64,000 nucleotides of DNA from the NCBI RefSeq assembly GCF_020103725.1, contig NZ_JAHXBG010000034.1:47692-111691 (forward strand), in the 5' to 3' direction. Source of the DNA: Hyalangium gracile. Lineage in GTDB: Bacteria; Myxococcota; Myxococcia; Myxococcales; Myxococcaceae. Below are positions 40,560-48,218 of this stretch, piece after piece; positions within the stretch are counted from its first letter, which is position 1; every line of letters begins with the position of its first letter. A model generated the notes under the pieces. It did no database searches. It was given only the letters and a program-made list of their open reading frames with translations, and was not told the DNA's origin. Both the position numbers and the translations under genes were made by a program.

Positions 40560-40733
40560 GGAGCGTCTCCAGGTCCATCGGGGTCCGGGCTCCAAGTCTA
40601 TCAGCAAGGCTTTGCTACGCGTTGCTCCTGCAACCCGCTGGCAAGGCGCGGATGACGGCACCCATGGCGCCGAGCCCTGGCGTGTCTCGCTGTAACCCCC
40701 GTCCGCCTCGGCAACCCACCTGCTGAACCCCGG

Positions 40734-41392
40734 TCAGTGAACGGCCGGCGCGGTTACCATGGGATGCCGGCGCATCACCTGGAACTGCGAGGGGCTGAAT
40801 CCCCTGGCGGTGCTCATGAGCGGGTTGAAGTGCATGGCATTGTCCTTGCCCGTGTCACTCAGCGCGTCCTCGGTGCCGTCCTGCTCGATGGAATGGTAGA
40901 GGCCGAGGAAGTGCCCCAACTCATGTGCCAGCAGGCGTGCCACCGTGGTGGCGGGCCAGTTGAACCGGGACCCCCGCGGGTCACAATGAGTCCCCGCCAG
41001 GAAGATGCCGTCAGCGCTCTCCGCCGTGTTGAAGCCTCCTGGAATGTGGGTGACCCGGCCCAGCGGCCGGTGCCTCACGTGAAACAGGGGCTCCTTCTCG
41101 AGCAGGCAGCCCGCGAAGATGACTGGCACCTCGAGGGCATCCGGTGAGCCTCCAGCCGGGTGGGTGCGAGACATCTCGAGGATGCGCATCAGCGAGTGCA
41201 TCTTCCCCGGTGAGAACGACAAGGGCTCCAGCCCCACTTCGGCGAGATGAAGGGTCCGTGAGACTTCGACCCGCAGCCGTCCTGGGCTGAGCTCCTCATT
41301 CATGAGCCGCAAGGCCTGCTCCAGTGTCTCGCGCGCTTCCTCACTGTCGAAGAGAACAGAGCCTGGCGTGAGGACCAGCGCCAGTCGTACCA
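40734..41392 (-). pseudogene. 5'-truncated zinc metalloprotease (metzincin)
   Basis: The C-terminal 220 residues of a secreted metalloprotease remain. The zinc site HELGHFLGLYH has the metzincin HExxHxxGxxH pattern, followed by the Met-turn NPLMST. Upstream of LALVLTPG, near 41380, the frame runs without homology through an RCC1 fragment that lies on the opposite strand, and no signal peptide or start context is left. A 348-codon open frame extends to 41780, but its first 130 residues are Arg/Gly-rich out-of-frame coding, which is why I do not accept it as one gene. The catalytic residues are kept, yet export should be lost, so a broken gene is the best reading. Confidence 0.7.
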
Positions 41393-41504
41393 CACGCTGG
41401 CCGTGCGCTCCGACGGCACGCTCTGGAGCTGGGGCCGCAACACCGAGGGTCAGCTCGGGGTGGCGTTCGTGCGCGCCAGCCCGGTCTTCATCCCGCTCCC
41501 CTGA
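41382..41504 (+). pseudogene. C-terminal fragment of an RCC1-repeat protein
   Basis: The frame ending at TGA 41502-41504 reads SYHTLAVRSDGTLWSWG, then RNTEGQLGVAFVRASPVFIPLP and stop. This is one complete RCC1 blade plus the family's C-terminal end, close to the end of the intact gene at 44420 (SPVQTPLP). No start codon or preceding blade is present; the similarity stops at about 41382, at the junction with the truncated metalloprotease on the other strand. It is likely a relic of a duplicated or recombined RCC1 gene. Confidence 0.72.
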
Positions 41505-41816
41505 TGCCGTGACGGACGGGAGTTGCTTATCCACGAGCCAGCGCCTCCCGTCCGTTCTCCGGAGCAGCACTCGAGGCCCATGCATTCCTCGCGCGTGTAC
41601 GTGTCGACGCGCCGCGGCGAGCGGCCCCGCGCCACGGCCAGGTAGCGGGGCCCGTCCGGAGACGCAGGAGGCGAGGTCCGCGCTCGGGCTCGAGCCTCCG
41701 TGCACCCCTGTGTGCGCCCACCCGCGACCGCCCGTGAAGGTCCTGTCGCTGTAGCCCCTGGGCCCTGGCTCGTGGGTCATGGACGTGCTGGCGGATCACT
41801 CCTATCGTGCCGCGTC
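41505..41816. other. Gap of 312 bp with no convincing gene
   Basis: The stretch between the RCC1 fragment and the intact RCC1 gene holds open frames on both strands. One minus-strand frame (SPDGPRYLAVARGRSPRRVDTY..CMGLECC) has a protein-like composition, but without start, ribosome site or recognised family. It may contain further gene debris and the promoter of the downstream lipoprotein gene. Confidence 0.4.
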
Positions 41817-44420
41817 ATGAGAAACCCAGGGCGCCTCCTGTCGCTCGTCACGGGGCTGCTGCTCGCCTCACTCGTGGGCTGCGCCGACTTCGAACAGGAA
41901 GGCATCGACTTCTGTCTGCGCCATCCCGAGCGCTGCGATCCGGATGGAGGGTTCCAGCCGCTTCCGGACGGTGGCAACCCGGACTCGGGCGTGACGGACA
42001 ACACCGCGCCGTCGGTCACCCAGGCCACCCAGTCGGCCACCGTCGTGCTGGGCGGGGAGACTGTCTCCTTCAGCGTCACGGCCCAGGACGTGGAGACCCG
42101 CCAGCTGCGCTTCACCTGGTCCGCCTCCGCGGGCACCCTGGGGAACGCGACGAGCACGGACACCACCAGTGAGAACCAGTGGGTGGCCCCGCTGTGCATG
42201 CCGGCCGGCACGCCTGCCGTCATCACCGTGAGCGTCGCCGACGAGCAGGGGAGCACCGCCAGCGGATCCTTCACCGTGACTGTCAACACCTGCCCCGCTC
42301 CGTCGGTGGCCGCCGGAGACGCCTGCTCGCTGACCCTCCGCGCCGACGGCACCCTCTGGGGTTGGGGAGACAACGCCTACCGCCAGCTGGGCACTGGAAC
42401 CTCCAACAACATCTCCGCTGTCCCCGTCCGGTTGCCGGGGCCGACCGCCCTCGTGGCTGTCTCGGCCGGCGCCGATCATGTGCTGGGCCTGCGGTCGGAT
42501 GGGACGGTGTGGGGCTGGGGAGGGAACTTCTTCGGCCAGCTGGGGGACGGCACGACCAGCTCTCGCGCGGCTCCCGCCCAGGTCCAGGGGTTGGCCAACA
42601 TCACCGCCATCGCGGCGACCGACTCCTCCTCCCTGGCCCGGCGCAATGATGGCACCGTCTGGGCCTGGGGAGCCAACAGCGTCGGCCAGCTCGGCGATGG
42701 TACGACCCAGGAGCGCCATACCCCGGTGCAGGTCTCCGGGCTCACCAACGTCACGGCCATTGCCATCGCGGGCGAGGGGGCCAGCAGCCGCAGCAGCAAT
42801 CATGCGCTGGCCTTGCGCGAGGACGGCACCGTCTGGGCCTGGGGAGACAACACCTCCGGCCAGACCGGCGATGGCACCACCACGCGGCGGCTCGTTCCCG
42901 TCCAGGTCTCCTCATTGACGGACGTCATCGCCATTGCCGCCGGGAGCAGCCACTCGCTGGCCGTTCGCCGCGATGGCACCGTGTGGGCCTGGGGAGACAA
43001 CGTCGCAGGCCAGCTCGGCGATGGCACCACCACGCGGCGCCTCGCGCCGGTTCAGGTCTCCTCGCTCACGGAGGTCGTCTCCGTCGCCGCCGGGGATGGG
43101 CACTCGCTGGCCATGCGCCGCGATGGCACGGTGTGGGGATGGGGCAACAACGCCGCCGGCCAGCTCGGGGATGGGGCTACCACCAACCGCTCCGTTCCCG
43201 TGCAGGTGCCAGGGCTGGCCAGTGTCATCTCCCTGGACGCGGGGAGGTTCCACTCGGTGGCGGTACGAGCCGACGGCGCCGTCTGGAGCTGGGGCGATAC
43301 CGGCGCCGGCCAGCTTGGCATCGGAGTCTCCATCCAGGAAGTCACCCCGGTGCAGATACCAAGCTTGAGCAACATCGTCGGCGTCGTCGCGGGCACTTCC
43401 CACTCGATGGCCCTGAGGGGGGATGGCGCTGTCTGGGCCTGGGGAAGCAACTTCTCCGGCGTGCTGGGAGATGGGACGAGCATCGACCGCACCACTCCGG
43501 TGCAGGTCTCCGGGCTGGCCAATGCCATCGCCATCGGCCTTGGCAATGCCCACTCCCTGGCCGTGCGCAACAATGGTGCCGCCCTGTCCTGGGGGTACAA
43601 CGCCTCCGGCCAGCTCGGGGATGGGACGAGCACCGCGCGCTCCACGCCGGGGCTGGTGTCCGGGCTGACGGGCATCACCAGCATCTCGGGAAACCTCTCG
43701 ACGTCGCTCGCCGTGCGCAACGACGGCACCGCCTGGGCCTGGGGGTACAACGGCTCCGGCCAGCTCGGAGACGGGACGACCACCAACCGAGCGGCTCCCG
43801 TGCAGGTGACGGGCCTGAGCGGCGTTACCGCCGTCGCCGCGGGTGGCGCTCACTCCCTGGCCTTGCGGAGCGATGGCAGCGTCTGGGCCTGGGGGAGCAA
43901 CGGCTCCGGTCAGCTCGGAGACGGCACGACGACCAACCGCTTCACGGCGGTGCAGGTCTCGGGGCTGACCAACATCACCGCGATCGCCGCGGGTAACTCC
44001 CACTCGCTGGCCCGGCGCGGCGATGGGACCGTCTGGGCCTGGGGGACCAATACCTCCGGCCAGCTGGGCAATGGCGCGACCGTTGACCGTCTCACCCCTG
44101 TGCAGGTGCTCAACCTGGCCAACGCCACCGCCGTGGCTGCCGGCAGCTCGATCTCGCTGGCCCTGCGCAACGATGGCACCGCCTGGGCCTGGGGGAACAA
44201 CAGCTCCGGCCAGCTCGGAGATGGAACGACCAGCAACCGCACCTCTCCCGTGCAGGTGGTGGGGCTGACCAACCTCACCGCGATCTCCGTCGGGGATTCC
44301 CACTCGCTGGCTCGGCGCAACGACGGCACCGCCTGGGCCTGGGGGAACAACAGCTCCGGCAAGCTGGGGACGGGCACGGTGTTGAACCGCCTCTCGCCTG
44401 TGCAGACCCCGCTGCCTTGA
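41817..44420 (+). CDS. RCC1-repeat lipoprotein, 14 blades (two propellers)
   Basis: An 867-residue exported protein. The lipobox is LASLVGC (Cys22). Residues about 60-165 form an Ig-like beta sandwich (SATVVLGGETVSFSVTAQD, ending VTVNTC). From about residue 168 to the end there are 14 RCC1-type repeats of about 50 residues, each of the form HSLAxRxDGTVWAWGxNxxGQLGDGTTxxRxxPVQVxGL. Seven blades close one propeller, so 14 can form two. The repeats are highly alike at DNA level, which points to recent expansion or gene conversion. Start ATG 41817 is chosen for the lipobox. Myxobacteria carry many such proteins; binding to other proteins or the cell surface is likely, function unknown. Confidence 0.9.
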   Translation: MRNPGRLLSLVTGLLLASLVGCADFEQEGIDFCLRHPERCDPDGGFQPLPDGGNPDSGVTDNTAPSVTQATQSATVVLGGETVSFSVTAQDVETRQLRFTWSASAGTLGNATSTDTTSENQWVAPLCMPAGTPAVITVSVADEQGSTASGSFTVTVNTCPAPSVAAGDACSLTLRADGTLWGWGDNAYRQLGTGTSNNISAVPVRLPGPTALVAVSAGADHVLGLRSDGTVWGWGGNFFGQLGDGTTSSRAAPAQVQGLANITAIAATDSSSLARRNDGTVWAWGANSVGQLGDGTTQERHTPVQVSGLTNVTAIAIAGEGASSRSSNHALALREDGTVWAWGDNTSGQTGDGTTTRRLVPVQVSSLTDVIAIAAGSSHSLAVRRDGTVWAWGDNVAGQLGDGTTTRRLAPVQVSSLTEVVSVAAGDGHSLAMRRDGTVWGWGNNAAGQLGDGATTNRSVPVQVPGLASVISLDAGRFHSVAVRADGAVWSWGDTGAGQLGIGVSIQEVTPVQIPSLSNIVGVVAGTSHSMALRGDGAVWAWGSNFSGVLGDGTSIDRTTPVQVSGLANAIAIGLGNAHSLAVRNNGAALSWGYNASGQLGDGTSTARSTPGLVSGLTGITSISGNLSTSLAVRNDGTAWAWGYNGSGQLGDGTTTNRAAPVQVTGLSGVTAVAAGGAHSLALRSDGSVWAWGSNGSGQLGDGTTTNRFTAVQVSGLTNITAIAAGNSHSLARRGDGTVWAWGTNTSGQLGNGATVDRLTPVQVLNLANATAVAAGSSISLALRNDGTAWAWGNNSSGQLGDGTTSNRTSPVQVVGLTNLTAISVGDSHSLARRNDGTAWAWGNNSSGKLGTGTVLNRLSPVQTPLP
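42310..44420 (+). repeat. Tandem ~150-bp coding repeats of the RCC1 gene
   Basis: Fourteen in-frame units of roughly 150 bp carry recurring blocks such as GATGGCACCGTCTGGGCC and TCCGGCCAGCTCGG. The high DNA similarity makes the region prone to unequal crossing over and mis-assembly. Confidence 0.75.
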
Positions 44421-44428
44421 GCGCCCAC

Positions 44429-44464
44429 TGCGGCTGAGGCTGCCGGGACGCTGCCTCAGCCGCA
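44429..44464 (+). terminator. 12-bp perfect-stem terminator after the RCC1 gene
   Basis: TGCGGCTGAGGC (44429-44440) and GCCTCAGCCGCA (44453-44464) pair perfectly around a 12-nt loop, beginning 8 bp after the stop codon. No U-tract is seen. Confidence 0.6.
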
Positions 44465-44564
44465 CGGCCTCGGCTGGAAGAGCAGGGCGGGGCGGGTGGG
44501 CGGAGTGAGAGGCCCGAGTTCGCTCCCAGGTCCGGTCTGCTCCCTGCCGGGCTCAGTCTGTCCG

Positions 44565-44589
44565 AACTGGTCTGCTTGTCATACCAGTT
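44565..44589. promoter_or_regulatory. Orphan copy of the operator-like inverted repeat
   Basis: CTGGTCTG (44567-44574) and CATACCAG (44580-44587) flank the spacer CTTGT. The flanking AA and TT extend the symmetry. Compared with the site at 19719-19742 read on the other strand, one base in 24 differs. It lies between the RCC1 terminator and the end of a broken AraC gene, with no intact gene to control. Confidence 0.5.
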
Positions 44590-44674
44590 GGGAACCGGTC
44601 CGCTCACAGGGCGCCTCCCTGTCCAGGCCGCTCGGAGCAGGGAACCGAGGGCAGGAGCCAAAGCTCCTCCCGGC

Positions 44675-45146
44675 CTACATCGCGCGCGTGCGAGCCATCA
44701 CGGCCTTCGGCGTCACACCGAGGACGCGGCGCATGCACCGCGCCATGTGGCTCTGGTGGGAGAAGCCTGCCTCGAGCGCCACCTGGCCGGCGGGCAGCTC
44801 GCCCCGCATCAGCAGCGACCTGGCCCGCTCCACGCGGCGCTGGATGACGTACTCATGGACGGGCAGCCCCGTGGAGCGCTTGAACAAGGTCTTCAGGTGC
44901 GAGGCGCTGATGTCGACCACGCCCGCCAGGCGGGCCAGCGACAGGTCCTCATCGAGGTGCTCCTCGATATATGTCGTGAGCCGCTGGAGCTGCGGCTTCG
45001 ACAGCCCGTGATGAGGTCTGAGCGGCGCCGGATCGGTGGTCCGGTATCGCCTCCATCACGATCTGCCCTGGCAACGTGGTCTGGAGCTCGACGCCCAGCC
45101 CGAGCCGTGGGCGCGGCGGGATGACGGCCTGTTCCTGGGTCCTCAT
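44675..45146 (-). pseudogene. AraC-family regulator with internal deletion and frameshift
   Basis: The N-terminal frame (start ATG 45146) reads MRTQEQAVIPPRPRLGLGV...GQIVMEAIPDH, typical of the beginning of an AraC sensor domain. The frame then changes, and a second frame gives GLSKPQLQRLTTYIEEHLDE, followed by a full double helix-turn-helix (ISASHLKTLFKRSTGLPVHEY, RVERARSLL, VALEAGFSHQSHMARCMRRV) ending at 44675. In intact relatives, about 120-150 residues lie between these parts; here they are missing. An 81-residue piece from an internal ATG (44920) would hold most of the DNA-binding domain, so residual activity cannot be excluded. It is divergent from the Rossmann-fold genes and was probably their regulator. 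Confidence 0.68.
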
Positions 45147-45183
45147 GCGCTCCTCCCTTGCCTCAACAAAAACCGTGGCGAGA

Positions 45184-45210
45184 TTACCATCAGTAACTTA
45201 CTAAGTGTAA
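45184..45210. promoter_or_regulatory. Tandem TTAC-N5-GTAA operator upstream of the Rossmann-fold genes
   Basis: Two dyads lie head to tail: TTAC CATCA GTAA (45184-45196) and TTAC TAAGT GTAA (45198-45210), one base apart. They are in the AT-rich promoter region about 75-100 bp ahead of ATG 45286. The arrangement suggests two dimers of a TetR-type or similar regulator binding on one face of the DNA. Confidence 0.5.
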
Positions 45211-45285
45211 CCAGTTCGAGTCCACCCCTGTCGCATGTCCACGGCCGACGCCCCGCGTCGAGCCTCTAGGAGGAGTCCGTCCATC

Positions 45286-46296
45286 ATGTCCGCGAACACG
45301 AAGAAGCCCGTTCTCATCATTGGAGGAGCCGGCCTGACCGGTTCCCAGGCCGCCAGGACGTTGCGCCGGCTCCAGCCGGAATTGCCCATCACGATTGGAG
45401 GGCGTGACATCGCCAAGGCCCAGTCCCTGGCCCGGGAATTGGGCGGCGCGGACTCGGTGAAGATCGACCTGGAACGGCCGGACCTGGGCCTGCCCGAAGG
45501 GATGGCCTTCAGCGCCGTGGTCGTCTTCGTGAAGGACGACACGCTCCATTCCATGAAGTACGCCCAGGCGAAGGGCATCCCCTACCTCAGCATCTCGACG
45601 GGCGCGTTCGAGCTCGGGCCCGAGGTGGCGCTCTACATCCACAAGCCCTCGAGCGCGCCGATCCTCATGGCCAGCCACTGGCTGGCGGGCACGGCCACGC
45701 TGCCGACCCTCTACTTCGCCCGTGAGTTTCAGCGCATCGAGGCGATCGAGATCGGGGCCGTGCTCGACGAGCAGGACATCGGAGGGCCGGCGGCGCAGGC
45801 CGACTTCGAGCGTCAGGCCAATGCCACGCCGAATGCCATGATTCTCGTGGACGGGAAGTGGCGCTGGGTCGGCCCGGAGGAGGCCGCGCGCACCTTCAAG
45901 GGGGTGGACGGGACCGAGATCCAGGCGCGGGCCTACTCGTTGTTCGATGGGCTGAGCCTGGCGGCCGCGACCGACGCCCGCTCGGTCCGGTGCGACTTCG
46001 CGTTGAGGCAGTCGGCGAACCACCGGCCCGGTGAGCCCTTCTCGACGGAGTTCATCATCGAGATCGTCGGTCAGCTGCGGGATGGGAGGACGGCGCGCGT
46101 CCGTCACGAGCTCGTCCATCCGGGGGGCCAGGCGCCGATGACCGCGCTGGGAGTGGCGGTCGGCGTCGAGCGGCTGCTCGGCCTCGCGGGCGGCCCACCG
46201 GTGGCGCCGGGGCTCTATCTCCCCGAGAGCGTGATCGATCCCGCCTACATGGTGCAGCGCCTGAAGGAGTTCGGGGCGCAGTTCCGGCGCGTGTGA
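45286..46296 (+). CDS. Saccharopine-dehydrogenase-like NAD(P)-binding protein, first of two tandem paralogues
   Basis: A 336-residue cytoplasmic protein with an N-terminal Rossmann fold (VLIIGGAGLTGSQAAR) and the length and layout of saccharopine-dehydrogenase-like NADP-binding proteins. The conserved ARELGGADSVKIDLERPD gives the second strand-helix unit. No catalytic residue can be named. It shares about 60% identity by eye with the next gene (46352-47365), including the C-terminal LGLAGGPPVAPGLY. Start ATG 45286 follows AGGAGGAG at 45268-45275. The genes probably form an operon controlled from the tandem operator at 45184-45210, with the TetR gene downstream. The substrate is unknown. Confidence 0.82.
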   Translation: MSANTKKPVLIIGGAGLTGSQAARTLRRLQPELPITIGGRDIAKAQSLARELGGADSVKIDLERPDLGLPEGMAFSAVVVFVKDDTLHSMKYAQAKGIPYLSISTGAFELGPEVALYIHKPSSAPILMASHWLAGTATLPTLYFAREFQRIEAIEIGAVLDEQDIGGPAAQADFERQANATPNAMILVDGKWRWVGPEEAARTFKGVDGTEIQARAYSLFDGLSLAAATDARSVRCDFALRQSANHRPGEPFSTEFIIEIVGQLRDGRTARVRHELVHPGGQAPMTALGVAVGVERLLGLAGGPPVAPGLYLPESVIDPAYMVQRLKEFGAQFRRV

Positions 46297-46351
46297 GCGG
46301 CGTCCCTAGCCGCCACCCCTCGTCCCACCCATTCAGAGGAGTCCATCCATC

Positions 46352-47365
46352 ATGTCCACGAACATGAAGCAGAAACCCGTTCTCATCATCGGAGGCTCCG
46401 GCGTCGTCGGCAGCCGGGCCGCCCGAGCGCTTCGCTGGCTCCAGCCGAAGCTGCCCATCACGATCGGGGCACGCGATCAGCTCAAGGCCAACGCCCTCGC
46501 CAGGGAGCTGGGCGGAGCTGACGCGGTGAAGATCGATCTCGAGCGACAGGACCTGGGACTCCCCCCAGGCGCGGCCTACAGCGCGGTGGTCACGCTGCTG
46601 AAGGACGACTCGCTCCGCTCGATGAAGTACGCCCAGGCGCAGGGCGTGCCCTACATCTCCTTCTCGGACTTCGTGTTCGACATCGGGCCGGCGGTGGCGC
46701 ACTACATCCACAAGCCCGCGAGCGCGCCCGTCCTCTTCCTGGGCCACTTCCTGGGGGGGACGGTCACGCTGGCGACGCTTCACTTCGCCAGGGAGTTCCG
46801 GAAGCTCCACTCCATCGAGATCAGCGCCGTCTTCGACGAGGAGGACGTGGGCGGGCCGGCGGCGCAGGGAGACATGGAGCGCGTCGCGAAGGGTGTGCCG
46901 AATCCCCTGATCCTCGAGGATGGGAAGTGGATCTGGGCTCACGGGGACGACGCGGTGCGCGGCTTCAAGGGAGTGGACGGAACGCAGTGGCAGGGCAGGG
47001 CCTACCCGCTGCTCGACGTCCCGAGCCTGGCGGCCGCGACCGACGCCAGGTCGATCCGGCTCGACTTCGCGCTGAGACCCGCGGCGAGTCGTCCTCGTGG
47101 CCAGGGCATCTCGCACGAGGTCATCATCGAGCTCACGGGTGAGAAGCAGGATGGGACGACGGGGCGGGTGCGCCATGAGCTCGTCGATGGGGACGCGCAC
47201 TCGGGCCTCAGCGCTCGGGGAGTGGCCCTCGCCGTGGAGCGGCTGCTCGGCCTGGCGGGCGGGCCCCCCGTGGCTCCAGGGCTCTACAACCCCGAGGGGC
47301 TGCTCGACCCTGCCTATGTCATCGAGCGCCTGAGGGAGTCCGGCACCCGCATCCAGCGGGCGTGA
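46352..47365 (+). CDS. Saccharopine-dehydrogenase-like NAD(P)-binding protein, second paralogue
   Basis: A 337-residue paralogue of the preceding gene, 55 bp downstream. The Rossmann motif is VLIIGGSGVVGSRAAR. The two proteins keep the same blocks along their length (ITIGARD, MKYAQAQGVPYIS, EDVGGPAAQ, FKGVDGTQ, SLAAATDARSIR, LGLAGGPPVAPGLY), so they arose by tandem duplication. The ribosome site AGAGGAGTCC precedes ATG 46352 and is almost the same as that of the first copy. Differences lie mainly in the middle (SFSDFVFDIGPAV versus SISTGAFELGPEV), perhaps altering the substrate. A hairpin follows the stop. Confidence 0.82.
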   Translation: MSTNMKQKPVLIIGGSGVVGSRAARALRWLQPKLPITIGARDQLKANALARELGGADAVKIDLERQDLGLPPGAAYSAVVTLLKDDSLRSMKYAQAQGVPYISFSDFVFDIGPAVAHYIHKPASAPVLFLGHFLGGTVTLATLHFAREFRKLHSIEISAVFDEEDVGGPAAQGDMERVAKGVPNPLILEDGKWIWAHGDDAVRGFKGVDGTQWQGRAYPLLDVPSLAAATDARSIRLDFALRPAASRPRGQGISHEVIIELTGEKQDGTTGRVRHELVDGDAHSGLSARGVALAVERLLGLAGGPPVAPGLYNPEGLLDPAYVIERLRESGTRIQRA

Positions 47366-47373
47366 CGGGCGGT

Positions 47374-47403
47374 AGGGGGCCCAGGCTCCCCACCTGGCCC
47401 CCT
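47374..47403 (+). terminator. Hairpin after the Rossmann-fold gene pair
   Basis: AGGGGGCC (47374-47381) pairs with GGCCCCCT (47396-47403) around a 14-nt loop, 9 bp after the stop of the second gene. Confidence 0.5.
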
Positions 47404-47458
47404 CCGGTCGAGCCTGGCTCCGCCGTCGTGCCGCCCTTCGACGCCTCTGTTACCCTTG

Positions 47459-47478
47459 CTCACCAGTCCCCTGGTGAG
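47459..47478. promoter_or_regulatory. Inverted repeat, candidate autoregulatory operator of the TetR gene
   Basis: CTCACCAG (47459-47466) and CTGGTGAG (47471-47478) are perfect arms around TCCC. The site lies just ahead of the GAGGAGGAG ribosome site and the TetR start at 47495, so it can act as an operator or as an mRNA hairpin that affects translation. Confidence 0.45.
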
Positions 47479-47494
47479 GGTGAGGAGGAGCATC

Positions 47495-48103
47495 GTGACG
47501 TCGAAGCGGATGTCCAAGGAACAGCGGCGGAGCCAGCTCCTGGAGACCGCGTCCGAGATCATCCGAACCGAGGGGACGGACGCTCTGACGCTCGCCCGCG
47601 TCGCCGAGCGCGCCGGAGTGACCAAGCCGATCGCGTATGAGCACTTCGGCACGCGCTCGGGCCTGCTCATCGCGCTGTTCCAGGCCTATGACGATCGGCA
47701 GACCGAGGCGATGCGCGCCGCGCTGAAGAGCAGCGGCAGGTCGCTCGAGGAGGTCGCGTCCATCATCAGCTCGGCGTACGTCGACTGGGAGGTCGCGGCC
47801 GGGCCCGAGTATGGCGCGATTGCCGCGGCGCTCTCCGCCACGGAGGAGATGGAGGAGCATCTGCGCGCCTGCCGCGACACCTTCATCGCGGAGTGCCGGA
47901 AGGCGTTCGCGCCCTTCGTGAAGCTCCCACCCCAGCGCAACCACGCCGTCCTCATCGGCATCATCGGAGCCGCCGAGGCACTGTCTCGCGCCGCGGCCAC
48001 CGGCCGCATCTCCCGAGCCGAGGCCGCCACCACGCTCTCGCGCCTGATGGTGGGCGCTCTCCGGGAGAACGCCGCAGCCCAGGCCACGGGCAGCGGCCGC
48101 TAG
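47495..48103 (+). CDS. TetR-family transcriptional regulator
   Basis: A 202-residue DNA-binding repressor. The N-terminal domain reads SKEQRRSQLLETASEIIRTEGTDALTLARVAERAGVTKPIAYEHFGTRSGLL, here shown only in part: helix-turn-helix core LARVAERAGV and recognition YEHFGTR. The C-terminal helices form the ligand domain. Start GTG 47495 is taken because GGAGGAG lies five bases upstream; ATG 47510 is an alternative. It follows the tandem Rossmann-fold genes on the same strand and is preceded by its own inverted repeat. It may control itself and the gene pair; the ligand is unknown. Confidence 0.9.
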   Translation: MTSKRMSKEQRRSQLLETASEIIRTEGTDALTLARVAERAGVTKPIAYEHFGTRSGLLIALFQAYDDRQTEAMRAALKSSGRSLEEVASIISSAYVDWEVAAGPEYGAIAAALSATEEMEEHLRACRDTFIAECRKAFAPFVKLPPQRNHAVLIGIIGAAEALSRAAATGRISRAEAATTLSRLMVGALRENAAAQATGSGR

Positions 48104-48218
48104 CCCCGCGACGGCGGCGCTCTTTCTCGTCCGAGGATGACTTCGCCATCCTCCACAAGTTCATGAGGTGAGCCGCTGACTCCAGATTGACCTTGGCCAT
48201 GGGGCTGCTCTGGAGGGG

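Noticed and set aside
40734..41780. A single 348-residue metalloprotease gene
   Set aside because: The first 130 residues are out-of-frame coding over an RCC1 fragment, and no signal peptide is present.
42310..44420. CRISPR-like or non-coding tandem repeat array
   Set aside because: The 150-bp units are in-frame RCC1 blades of one open reading frame.
48130..48171. Peptide EDDFAILHKFMR ending in a stop between the TetR and chemoreceptor genes, possibly another gene tail
   Set aside because: Too short, and no family could be recognised.
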